Below are positions 1-8,037 of a DNA stretch of 64,000 nucleotides, one piece after another. The stretch lies in assembly GCF_009735685.1 (NCBI RefSeq), contig NZ_WHPN01000301.1, positions 42,277-106,276 on the forward strand, given 5' to 3'. A program made the translations under genes and the position numbers. The notes beneath the pieces were generated by a model. That model did not search any database and was not told where the DNA came from. It saw nothing but the letters and a program-made list of their open reading frames with translations. The DNA comes from Streptomyces lycii. GTDB taxonomy: Bacteria; Actinomycetota; Actinomycetes; Streptomycetales; Streptomycetaceae. The first letter of the stretch is position 1, and each line of letters begins with the position of its first letter.

Positions 1-107
1 GGTCAGGCACCCGGCGCGCGGCGCGTGCGGCCCGGCGCGGAGGGGCCAGCGGACGTCCGGGGACTCCGGGTCGTGGTGGCAGGGCCGGCGGTTCGGATCC
101 GGGCCGG

Positions 108-275
108 GCTCGGGTCTTCCGGGCAGAGCCGGTTCCGGGCGGTTCCGGGGGCTCGTGCTTCCGGGCAGAGCCGGCTTCGGGCGGTTCCGGGGGCTGCTGC
201 CTGCGGGGCAAGGCCGGTCCGGGCGGTTCCGGGGGCTGCTGCCTGCGGGGCAAGGCCGGTCCGGGCGGTTCCGGG
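108..275. repeat. 42-bp tandem repeat, about four copies
   Basis: Units begin near 97, 139, 181 and 223. The copies at 181 and 223 are essentially identical and the outer ones are degenerate; each contains GCGGTTCCGGGGGCT. The stretch 1-353 holds no gene I can support. A frame stays open across it only because 42 is a multiple of three and the DNA is GC-rich. Confidence 0.85.
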
Positions 276-353
276 CGTTGCCCGGCCGGGCGAGGGCCCG
301 TTCGCGCCGCCGCGCCGGACTCCCGGACTCCGCCCCGCCCCGGGCCCGTTCGT

Positions 354-1229
354 TCAGACGGCGGGGCCGGGGCCGTGCCCGTCACCCGTCCCCGCCGCGA
401 CCGGTCCGTTCGCGTCGACCGTGACGGTGTCGCCCCGCGCGCAGCGCAGGACGCGCGAGGCGATGCCGCGGCGGCCGGCCTCCCGCAGGAAGTCCGACAG
501 CGGCGAGCGCATGACCGTGTAGTCGTCGTAGTGCACCGGCAGGACGTGCCGGGGCCGCAGGGCCTCGACGAGATCGGCGCCCTGGCGGGCGTCCATGGTG
601 ACGACGAGTCCGCCCGGCAGCGTCGTGCCGCCCAGATGCACGACGGCCAGGTGCACGTCGGGAAAGCGGCGCGCGATCTCGTGCACGCCGGGGAACATCA
701 GGGTGTCGCCGGTGATGTGCAGCCGCAGCCGGGGCGGGCCGCCGGGGTCGCCGAACTCCAGCAGGCTGCCCATGACCGGCGGCAGCAGCCCCGGCAGCTT
801 CCCCGGGGTGTGGCGGCCGGGCAGCGCGGTGATCCGGACCTGGCTCCGGTCGCGCAGCAGCACGTGCTCGTGCCAGGTGGGGAGGCCCGTCGCCCGGCTG
901 AAACCGTGCAGGCCCTGGAGCCGGCGGGAGGCGTGCGGGGTGGTGAGGACCGGCAGGGAACGGTCCAGGCCGCGACGGGCGACCCGGTCCCAGTGGTCTC
1001 CGTGCAGATGGGAGAGGACCACCGCGTCGAGGTCCGCCGGCAGGTCCCGCACCGTGACGGCGGGGTCCGCGAGCCGCCGGGACACCAGCCCCTTGCCGAG
1101 ATAGGCGTACTGGCCGCGGTGCAGGAAGTTGGGGTCGGTCAGCAGGGTGAGCGAACCGTAGCGGATGAGCAGCGTGGCGTTGCCGATGAAGCGGATCTCG
1201 GCGGCGCCCGGGGGCGGTACGGGACTCAT
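354..1229 (-). CDS. UlaG-like MBL-fold metal-dependent hydrolase
   Basis: The protein has 291 residues and a metallo-beta-lactamase fold. The metal motif HLHGDH lies at about residues 74-79, with later ligands in 'ITGDT' and 'PVHYDDY'. The N-terminal 'GNATLLIRYGSLTLLTDPNF' strand pattern is typical of UlaG-like (lactonase or phosphodiesterase) members. The ATG at 1229 is preceded by GGAGG at a normal distance; upstream in-frame sequence is low-complexity Pro/Arg/Gly and was left out. There is no signal peptide, so it should be cytosolic. It stands alone between repeat-rich gaps, so its substrate cannot be inferred. The last 20 residues are a Gly/Pro-rich tail next to the repeat region. Confidence 0.88.
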   Translation of the reverse strand: MSPVPPPGAAEIRFIGNATLLIRYGSLTLLTDPNFLHRGQYAYLGKGLVSRRLADPAVTVRDLPADLDAVVLSHLHGDHWDRVARRGLDRSLPVLTTPHASRRLQGLHGFSRATGLPTWHEHVLLRDRSQVRITALPGRHTPGKLPGLLPPVMGSLLEFGDPGGPPRLRLHITGDTLMFPGVHEIARRFPDVHLAVVHLGGTTLPGGLVVTMDARQGADLVEALRPRHVLPVHYDDYTVMRSPLSDFLREAGRRGIASRVLRCARGDTVTVDANGPVAAGTGDGHGPGPAV

Positions 1230-1459
1230 GGGCGGCCTCCTGACCGGGCACGGGCAGGCCCGGGCGCCGTGGCCCGCGCCGCCGTGACCCGTTGGGGAAC
1301 GGCCGCCGTCACGATCGGCTCCGTCCCCGCGGAACGGTACGGGCGGTTCCGGGCCGTTACCGGGGCGGCCTCTCCGCCCGTCCGTCCGCGGTACCCGGGG
1401 GGCGGCGGGCCATGCACGGACGGGCGGGAGCCCACCGGCCGAGGGCGGACGGCGGCGGG

Positions 1460-1560
1460 GCGGGCCCATCGGGCAGCGGGGCACGCACACCGGCGGCGGA
1501 GGCGGGCCCACCGGGCAGCAGGGCACGCACACCGGCGGCGGAGGCGGGCTCACCGGGCGA
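1460..1560. repeat. 42-bp tandem repeat in the intergenic gap
   Basis: Units start at 1460, 1502 and 1544 with GCGGGCCCACCGGGCAG-type sequence. The gap 1230-1600 between the MBL and HAD genes contains this array and otherwise no recognisable signal. The period equals that of the array at 108-275, but the unit sequence differs. Confidence 0.8.
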
Positions 1561-1600
1561 CGGAGCGGACTGCTCGCCGGGCGGCGGCGGAGCCGGTGTC

Positions 1601-2086
1601 TCAGGTGCGGCCCTCGTCCTCCTGGACCTGCTCCAGGACCGGCGGGGCCTGCGCCATCCAGTCGGCCCGTACGACCCGGAAACCCGCCGCCTCGTAGGCC
1701 GCGCACACCTGCTCGTCGTCGTCCGCGACCAGGGCGACCTCGCGGCCGGCGGCCAGTTCGCGCAGCAGTTCCGGCTTGGTGACACGGGCGGGACGCCGGT
1801 CACGGGCGCCCCGCATCCGCAGGTCGCCGTCGGGCAGGCCGTGCCGGGCGAGCCACTCCCGGGTGTCGCGCCGGCAGCTCTCCGGGCGTCCGGTCACGTA
1901 CACCACCTCGCAGTGCCCGGTGCTCTCCCGCACGAGCCGGACGCCCGGTTCCAGGGGCGCGTCGCGCGGGGCCGCCCGGAAGAACGCCTTCCAGTCGCGG
2001 GGGCGGCGTTCCAGGTGGTGCAGCCGGTGCCGGACGTCGGCGAGCGTCCCGTCGAGGTCGAACACCGCCAGCGGTCGTGCTGTCAC
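1601..2086 (-). CDS. HAD-superfamily phosphatase
   Basis: This 161-residue protein has all HAD motifs: DLDGT at residues 10-14, 'VTGRPE' (motif II), a motif III lysine in 'TKPELL' and 'VADDD' (motif IV). The size and 'VTGR' match the small acid-phosphatase or polynucleotide-kinase 3'-phosphatase-like HAD group; the true substrate is unknown. The GTG at 2086 is chosen because GGAGG sits seven bases upstream and motif I starts immediately after it. The longer frame adds only an Arg/Pro-rich segment. No obvious operon partner: the next gene upstream ends in a different context about 3 kb away. Confidence 0.85.
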   Translation of the reverse strand: MTARPLAVFDLDGTLADVRHRLHHLERRPRDWKAFFRAAPRDAPLEPGVRLVRESTGHCEVVYVTGRPESCRRDTREWLARHGLPDGDLRMRGARDRRPARVTKPELLRELAAGREVALVADDDEQVCAAYEAAGFRVVRADWMAQAPPVLEQVQEDEGRT

Positions 2087-2222
2087 CGTTGGCCTCCGGG
2101 GGTCGGGATCGTCGGTACGGCGCCATGGTCGCACCGCCGGGCCCGGGCGCGCCCGGCGGCCCGGCACCGCGCGCGCCCCGGCACGCCCGGATTCACGGAC
2201 GTGCCGGGGCGGGCCCGTGGCC

Positions 2223-5200
2223 TCAGCGCAGGGCCCAGCGCACCGCCGCGTCGAACAGGTCCAGCCCGCGCTCCGTGACGACGTCCGGGTCGACGGCCTC
2301 GTCGCCCAGGAAGAGCGCCACCCTGGCGGCCGGCGCGGTGCCCTCGGCCATCCGGTCGCCCGCGCGGTAGCCGAAGAGCGCCGGGCGGCTGTCGCCGTCG
2401 GCCGTCACCGCGGCGACCTCGGCCTCCGGGCCCGGCGTGCCCCAGCGCACGCGGTCGGGGCCCCGGTAGACGGCGACCTCGCCGTCCAGTCCTGCGGCGA
2501 GCGGTGAGCCGGGGTCGCTGATCCGCAGCCGGGAGGCCCGGAACGTCTCCCCCGGATCGCCGGCCATGCCCAGGTCGTCGAAGAGATACGCCTCCCAGAC
2601 GAGGACCGGCACCGCGGCGTCGGTGAACTTCTGCCGCACCGCGCCCGAGGAGAGCGTCGAGGAGATCACCACCGCCGCCTTTCCCCGGGCGTCGCCGGAT
2701 GCCGCGTCCTCGCCCCGGAGCACCCGGACGGGGTGCCCCAGATGCTCCAGCCGGTCGCGTACGGCCGCGTCGCCCGCGCTGAGTTCCTCGCCCTCCGGGA
2801 CGGGCGCGTCGCGGCCGACGAGGAGCAGTACGGGTTCCGGGTCGCCGACGGTGAGGCGGGCCGCCGCGGAGCGCACGGCGCCGCCGTCCGCCGCGACCGC
2901 CCGCGCCGTCACCAGATGCAGCCCGGTGGGCGCGGAATCCCAGGTCAGCCTGTACGGGGCGGTGGCGTCCTCGCCCAGCTTCCGGGACCCGGCGTGGAAC
3001 TCCACCTTCGCCACCGGGGTGTCACCGGCCCGCACGTCCGCGCGCAGCGCCACATCGGACCCGGCTTCGGCGCGCCCGGGCGCGGTCGCGGTGACGGTGC
3101 GCCGGGCCAGTCCGGCGTCGGTGAGGAACCGGCGCAGCACACCGGTCGCCACGGTCTCGTACGTCTCACGGGCCCGCGCCGCCTCCCGGTCGGCGGTGCG
3201 CCACCGGCTCCACGACACGGTGCCGCCGCCGTCCGTCCCGGCGGCCGTCTCCGCCGCGAGGGCTTCGGTCGCCGCCGCGCCCGCCGCGCCGTAGTGGTGG
3301 AGCTTGGTCAGCCACGGCTTCGCCTGGGCCGTGAAGCGCGGGTTGCCCATGTCCCGGACCAGGGTGTCGCGCGCGTCGCGCATCGCGGTGAACGCGTCGA
3401 TCAGCGCGGCGGTGGCGGGCCCGTTCCGGCCGGCCCGGTGTTCGGTCCAGAAGTCCGCGATGAGGGCGGCGAGCCGGGGTGACTCGGTGCGGTCGAGGTC
3501 GGAGGAGCGGCTGTTGCCCGCGAACGCCTCCAGTGCCCGGTGCGCGGAGCCTCCGATGTCCCGCAGCGCCGCCCGCCAGGACCGCTCGGCGTCGTAACCC
3601 GCGGTGTTCCAGGCGTAGTCGGCGACCGTGGCCAGGGCGATCTTGGAGGGTTCGGACTGCGGCATCGGGTTGGCGGTGATCCCGGCGATGCCGTGCCGGG
3701 GCAGCTCGGGCGACCGGCCGGTCAGCGGGCCCAGGAACAACTGCCGGGGCAGGTAGTCGTTGACGGGGAAGTTGTCCCAGAGGATCAGGTCGTGGCGGAA
3801 GACCCCGGCGGCCGCTTCGGCGTCGGCCGCGGTGATCTCCGGGGAGACGACCTCGGGCCCGGTCCAGTACAGCACCACGTCGTCGTGGACGAGTTCGGCG
3901 AAGCGCTCCCGGTAGCCGGAGCTGTCCGTACCGGAGTATTCGGTCGGCACGGTGAGCAGCCGGCCCGCGCCCTCGCGGGGCTCGAGGAAGTCCGTGCGGA
4001 AGGAATTGAGCAGATGGGCCTGGGCGGCGGCGAGCGGGTCGGCGTCGTCCCCGAAGCGCCGTTCGTCGTCGGCGCAGTGCAGCTCGCGGCCGATGTCGTC
4101 GAAGAACAGCCCGAAGGTGCGCACGCCCGCCTTCCAGAGGGAGGCCGCCTTGGCGCGCAGCGCGGCCTGGTCACCGGGCGAGGAGTAGCAGACGTCCTGG
4201 CCGGGTGAGACGGTGAAGACGAAGTCGACGTGCCGGGCGGTGGCGCGCTCGCGCAGCGCACGCAGTTCGCCGAGGGTGTCGGCGGGGTACGGCTCCCGCC
4301 ACTTCTCGCGGTGGTACGGGTCGTCCTTGGGCGCGTAGACGTAGGTGTTCATCTTCCGCTCGCCGTGGAAGTCGAGCTGCCGGAGCCGGTCCCGGTGCGT
4401 CCAGGGATCGCCGTAGAAACCTTCGATGACGCCCCGCCAGGACGTCGACGGCCAGTCGCGCACGGTGACGGCGGGCAGCACCGGCCGCCCGTCCCCGCCG
4501 CCGCGCGGTGCCAGCAGTTGGCGGAAGGTCTGCGCGGCGTAGTACGTGCCGGGGGCGTCGGCGCCGGCGAGCACGACCTGGGCGCCCGGAAGACCGGGGG
4601 CGCGGCCCGACGCCAGCACGTAGCCCTCGGCCGGGAGCCCGCGCGGGCCGTCCGCGCCGAGGGAACGCAGGATCCGCCGTGTCTCCGGGGTCCCGGACGC
4701 GCCGGTCATCCAGACGGTCAGCGGGGCGGGGGCGCTCTGCGCGGGGCCGCTCTGCGCGGGGCCGTTCTGCGCGGAGCCGTTTTGCGCGAGGCCGTTCTGC
4801 GAGCGCCGCGGGGGGTCTTCCGGAGCGGGGGCGGACGGTCCGGTGACGGCTGATCCGGGGGCGGACAGTCCGGAGGCGGACAGTCCGGAGGTGGCTGACG
4901 CGGAGTCGGCTGTCGTGAGGTCGGCCGTCGCGGAGTTGGCGGACGCGGGGTCGGCTGACGTGGAGTCGGCTGGCGCGTCGGCGGGGGCGGGTTCCGGGTC
5001 GGCGGAGCGGACGGCGGCGTGGGCGGGTCCGGAGCCGGGGGATCCCGGGCCGGCGGCGGCCGGGTCGGCTGATCCCGGGTCGATGGGGGCAGTACCGGCG
5101 GGGGCGGGAGCCTGTCCGGCCGGTGCGGTGACGGTGCGCGGTTCCGCACCGGCCTCGCGCAGTGCCTTCTCGACGGCGTTCACGGCGGGCCGGTCGGTGC

Positions 5201-5552
5201 CGGGCGGTGCCACCACCCGCACCCGGGGCGGCAACGGCACGGCGGGGCCGCGGCGCGTCACGGACTGCGGCCGGGGGCTGATCCGCGGCAGCGCCCGGCC
5301 GTCGTCCGCGGCCGGTTCAGCGGCGACTCCCGCCGCACCACCGGCCGCACTCGCACCACCGGCCGCACTCGCGCTGCCGGCGAGGGCGCGGGTCGTCGCC
5401 GGCCGGTCCGCCGGATGGGCCGCGGCGGCGGATGGCATCAGCCCCAGGGTGAGCAGCGCGGCGAGGAAGGGCGTCAGCGCGCGGGAACCAGGGGTGGGGC
5501 GTGGGCCCGTGGGGCGGCGTGGCCCGCCGGGTGGGGCGGTGCGGAAGAGCAT
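2223..5552 (-). CDS. secreted GH84 beta-N-acetylglucosaminidase
   Basis: The 1109-residue protein should hydrolyse terminal beta-GlcNAc outside the cell. A long n-region and a hydrophobic stretch ending in 'SAAAAHPA' form an export signal at about residues 20-50. An N-terminal GH20b-like domain is split by a Ser/Ala/Pro-rich insert with QNGPA-type pentapeptide repeats (coded at 4735-4800). The GH84 barrel follows, starting with 'WRGVIEGFYGDPW', with the catalytic Asp-Asp pair in 'LFFDDI' near residue 485 and 'NYVY..DD' style barrel strands. An Ig-like module and a C-terminal Rossmann-like domain resembling ThuA/GATase close the protein. ATG at 5552 has AGAGGA upstream. It lies 113 bases downstream of the sugar-kinase gene and is probably transcribed with that operon or from its own start. 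Confidence 0.9.
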   Translation of the reverse strand: MLFRTAPPGGPRRPTGPRPTPGSRALTPFLAALLTLGLMPSAAAAHPADRPATTRALAGSASAAGGASAAGGAAGVAAEPAADDGRALPRISPRPQSVTRRGPAVPLPPRVRVVAPPGTDRPAVNAVEKALREAGAEPRTVTAPAGQAPAPAGTAPIDPGSADPAAAGPGSPGSGPAHAAVRSADPEPAPADAPADSTSADPASANSATADLTTADSASATSGLSASGLSAPGSAVTGPSAPAPEDPPRRSQNGLAQNGSAQNGPAQSGPAQSAPAPLTVWMTGASGTPETRRILRSLGADGPRGLPAEGYVLASGRAPGLPGAQVVLAGADAPGTYYAAQTFRQLLAPRGGGDGRPVLPAVTVRDWPSTSWRGVIEGFYGDPWTHRDRLRQLDFHGERKMNTYVYAPKDDPYHREKWREPYPADTLGELRALRERATARHVDFVFTVSPGQDVCYSSPGDQAALRAKAASLWKAGVRTFGLFFDDIGRELHCADDERRFGDDADPLAAAQAHLLNSFRTDFLEPREGAGRLLTVPTEYSGTDSSGYRERFAELVHDDVVLYWTGPEVVSPEITAADAEAAAGVFRHDLILWDNFPVNDYLPRQLFLGPLTGRSPELPRHGIAGITANPMPQSEPSKIALATVADYAWNTAGYDAERSWRAALRDIGGSAHRALEAFAGNSRSSDLDRTESPRLAALIADFWTEHRAGRNGPATAALIDAFTAMRDARDTLVRDMGNPRFTAQAKPWLTKLHHYGAAGAAATEALAAETAAGTDGGGTVSWSRWRTADREAARARETYETVATGVLRRFLTDAGLARRTVTATAPGRAEAGSDVALRADVRAGDTPVAKVEFHAGSRKLGEDATAPYRLTWDSAPTGLHLVTARAVAADGGAVRSAAARLTVGDPEPVLLLVGRDAPVPEGEELSAGDAAVRDRLEHLGHPVRVLRGEDAASGDARGKAAVVISSTLSSGAVRQKFTDAAVPVLVWEAYLFDDLGMAGDPGETFRASRLRISDPGSPLAAGLDGEVAVYRGPDRVRWGTPGPEAEVAAVTADGDSRPALFGYRAGDRMAEGTAPAARVALFLGDEAVDPDVVTERGLDLFDAAVRWALR
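4735..4800 (-). repeat. 15-bp repeat inside the GH84 gene
   Basis: About four copies of a CGTTCTGCGCGGAGC-type unit encode the QNGSA/QSGPA pentapeptides of the disordered insert. The period keeps the frame. Confidence 0.75.
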
Positions 5553-5564
5553 GAGGATCCTCTG

Positions 5565-5655
5565 CGGAAGTCGTGGGGATCGCGGGGGGAATGGGGATCG
5601 CGGGGGTCGTGGGGATCGCGGGATTTGTGGGGATCGCGGGAGTCGTGGGAGTTCC
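5565..5655. repeat. short-period repeat between GH84 and kinase genes
   Basis: GGGGATCGCGGG recurs about four times with a spacing near 18 bases, filling the 113-base gap between the acid sugar kinase stop and the GH84 start. No terminator or promoter is apparent in it. Confidence 0.7.
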
Positions 5656-5665
5656 GGGGGCGGTG

Positions 5666-7321
5666 TCACAGGGCGTTCCAGGCCGTGACGAAGAAGTCCT
5701 CGGCACCGAAGTTGCCGGACTTCAGCGCGAGGTTGACGGTGCGGCCCCGGTAACGGGCCGCCGTCCACGGCACACCCGGGGCGATCGCCGGGCCGATACG
5801 GAAACGCCGTATGCCGAGCGCCGTGGCGACGGCCCCGGAGGTCTCTCCCCCGGCGACCACCAGCCGGCCGGTGCCCGCGTCGAGCAGCCCGCGCGCGCAG
5901 GCCGCCATGGCCCGTTCCACGGCTGCCGCGCTCTCCGCGGTGCCGAACCGCCGCTGCGCGTCCTGCACTTCGGCCCGGTCGTCCGCGCTGTAAAGCAGCA
6001 CGGGGCGCGGCCCGGCGTTGCTGCGGGCCCAGGCCACGGCCTCGGCCACGGTGCGAGCGGGGTCGGCGAGCAGGACGGCAACCGGCAGCTTGCGGTGCGG
6101 CAGCGCCTCGCGGGCGTACGCCGTCTGCGCGAGGGTCGTGTCGGAAACGCTGCCGGCGAGCACGGCGCCCGGTCCGGCAGCCACTTCGATGCGGCCCGCA
6201 CGTTCCGCGCCGGCGCTGTCCCCGCCCGCCCCGGCGGCGTACGTGCGGGCGACGCTGCCCCTGCCCGCGCCGACGGCGTACGTGCCGTCCGCGGCGGCGG
6301 CTGCGGCAGCGGCGGCAGCAGCGGTGGTGGTGGCCGTGGCAGCGGCGGCAGCAGCGGTGGTGGTGGCCGTGGCAGCGGCGGCAGCAGCGGTGGTGGTGGC
6401 CGTGGCAGCGGCGTCGACCTTCGTGCCCGCGCCGACTCCGTCGCCCCGCAGGTCCCCGTCAGCCCCACCGGCCCCGCCAGCCCTACCAACTCCGCCGGTC
6501 CTGCCAGCCCCGCCGACACCACCGGTTCCGTCCGACCCACCGGTCCTACCGGCCCCTCCAGCCCTGTCGAACCCGTACGCCCCGTCGGCCCCGGAGCGTG
6601 GCGGCGGCAGGGCGAGCGCCAGGCCCGAACCGCCGGTGAGCAGCGGCAGATGCGCGGTGGCGCGCAGCAGCGGGGCGAAGTCCTCGTTGCCGAGCACGTC
6701 GGTGACCACGACGCGGGTTCCGGCCGCGGTGAGCCGGTCGAGCCGGGCGCGTACGGCGGCGTCACCGGCGCGCAGGACCTGGTGCGGCAGCAGCCCGACC
6801 CGGTGCCGGGTCTGGGCCGCGAGTACCCGCACCAGATCGGGGTCGGTCATCGGGGTCAGCGGATGGTGGCGCATCCCGGTCTCGTGCAGCGGCCGGTCAC
6901 CGACGAAGAGGTGCCCCTGGTAGACGGTGCGGCCGTTGTCGGGGAACGCCGGGCACGCGACGGTCCACGGGGCGCCGGTGGCGTCCAGCAGGGCGTCCGT
7001 GACCGGGCCGATGTTGCCTTCCGGCGTGGAGTCGAACGTCGAGCAGTACTTGAACCAGAAGCGGGTGCAGCCCAGCCCGGCCAGCCCCCGGTGCGCGGCC
7101 AGCGCCTCCGCCACCGCCTCGGCGCGGGGCGCGGTGCGGGTCTTGAGCGCCACGACCACCGCGTCCGCGCCCTCGTCCGCCACGCCGCCGTCCGGCGGGC
7201 CCACCGTCAGGATCGTGCGGTGCCCCGCCCGTACGAGGTTCCCGGCCAGGTCGGTGGCGCCGGTGAAGTCGTCGGCGATACAGCCCAGCCGGGGGCCCGG
7301 GCCCGCCCCGGCGCCCCTCAC
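5666..7321 (-). CDS. four-carbon acid sugar kinase (OtnK/DUF1537 family)
   Basis: Members phosphorylate 3-oxo-tetronate, threonate or erythronate type acids with ATP. The N-terminal domain (about residues 10-235) has the signature 'GCIADDFTGATDLAGNL' and 'FKYCSTFDSTPEGNIGPV'. The C-terminal nucleotide-binding domain (about 370-551) has 'VVAGGETSGAV' and ends in 'ALKSGNFGAEDFF'. Between them lies an unusual 130-residue linker of Gly/Arg-rich sequence and three 11-residue Ala/Thr repeats; typical members run near 420 residues without it. The GTG start at 7321 overlaps the stop of the racemase-like gene (GTGA) with GGAGG upstream, so the two are translationally coupled. It is the last enzyme of the long coupled run. 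Confidence 0.88.
   Translation of the reverse strand: MRGAGAGPGPRLGCIADDFTGATDLAGNLVRAGHRTILTVGPPDGGVADEGADAVVVALKTRTAPRAEAVAEALAAHRGLAGLGCTRFWFKYCSTFDSTPEGNIGPVTDALLDATGAPWTVACPAFPDNGRTVYQGHLFVGDRPLHETGMRHHPLTPMTDPDLVRVLAAQTRHRVGLLPHQVLRAGDAAVRARLDRLTAAGTRVVVTDVLGNEDFAPLLRATAHLPLLTGGSGLALALPPPRSGADGAYGFDRAGGAGRTGGSDGTGGVGGAGRTGGVGRAGGAGGADGDLRGDGVGAGTKVDAAATATTTAAAAAATATTTAAAAAATATTTAAAAAAAAAAADGTYAVGAGRGSVARTYAAGAGGDSAGAERAGRIEVAAGPGAVLAGSVSDTTLAQTAYAREALPHRKLPVAVLLADPARTVAEAVAWARSNAGPRPVLLYSADDRAEVQDAQRRFGTAESAAAVERAMAACARGLLDAGTGRLVVAGGETSGAVATALGIRRFRIGPAIAPGVPWTAARYRGRTVNLALKSGNFGAEDFFVTAWNAL
6309..6407 (-). repeat. 33-bp repeat in the kinase linker, three copies
   Basis: Three nearly perfect copies begin at 6309, 6342 and 6375 and encode an 11-residue Ala/Thr unit. 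The repeat preserves the frame between the two kinase domains. Confidence 0.85.
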
Positions 7322-8037
7322 GGGCCCGCCTCCGCCGGGGCCTGCCGCTGGGCGAACGGCGCCAGTTGGGCCGTACCGCTGCGCGGGGAGGTCAGGACCG
7401 GTACGGCGACGCCGCCGTCCGGCAGGGTGCGTACGGCGGCGGCCATGGACGCCTGCGCGAGGACCAGCACGTCGTGCGTGGCGGCCAGCCGGAGCGCCTC
7501 GGCGGCGACCAGCGCGTCGTGCTCGCCGGGCCGGCCGGCGGTGCGGGCGCGGTGGGCGCCCTCGCAGGTGGAGGTGGTGAGGGTGACGGTGGTGCCGCTC
7601 TCGGCCGCCCGGCGGCGGATCAGGGCGGCGGTCGGCTCCAGGGTGGAGTCGAGCGTGGCGAGCACCCCGATACGGGATCCGGTGCGGACGGCCTCGTCGG
7701 CCATCGGGGCGTCGACCCGCAGCACGGGCACCGACACCAGCGGGCGCACCTGTTCGGCAGCGGTGCCGATCGAGGAGCAGGTGACGAGGACGGCGCGGGC
7801 GCCGGCGGCCTCGGCCTCCCGGACGTGGGAGGCGAGCCGGGCGGTGGTGCGGGGCAGCGGCCCGTACGCGACGGTGTCGGCGAGCAGACTCTCGTCGACC
7901 ATGTGGTACGGGGCGAGGCCGGGCGCCTCCTCGCGCAGCAGCGGGTCGAAGACGGCGGGGAGCGCGGCCACGGTGTGCAGCAGGCACACGCGCGGTGCCC
8001 GGCCGGGTCCGGTCCCGGAACCCGGGTCCCGCGTCAT
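7318..8037 (-). CDS. Asp/Glu-racemase-superfamily protein
   Basis: The 239-residue protein belongs to the aspartate/glutamate/hydantoin racemase fold. Two cysteines sit where the family's acid/base pair is expected: C87 in 'VTCSSIG' and C158 in 'TSTCEG'. Small cofactor-independent racemases and decarboxylases share this fold, so the reaction cannot be fixed from sequence. ATG at 8037 overlaps the stop of the aldolase gene by four bases (ATGA), and its own stop overlaps the kinase start. That placement between an aldolase and an acid-sugar kinase suggests it works on an intermediate of the same pathway, perhaps epimerising or isomerising a sugar acid. This last point is inference only. Confidence 0.8.
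   Translation of the reverse strand: MTRDPGSGTGPGRAPRVCLLHTVAALPAVFDPLLREEAPGLAPYHMVDESLLADTVAYGPLPRTTARLASHVREAEAAGARAVLVTCSSIGTAAEQVRPLVSVPVLRVDAPMADEAVRTGSRIGVLATLDSTLEPTAALIRRRAAESGTTVTLTTSTCEGAHRARTAGRPGEHDALVAAEALRLAATHDVLVLAQASMAAAVRTLPDGGVAVPVLTSPRSGTAQLAPFAQRQAPAEAGP

Noticed and set aside
25-522. 165-codon plus-strand frame over the first 42-bp repeat
   Set aside because: The repeats keep the frame open, but the product is repetitive and it overlaps the MBL gene antisense.
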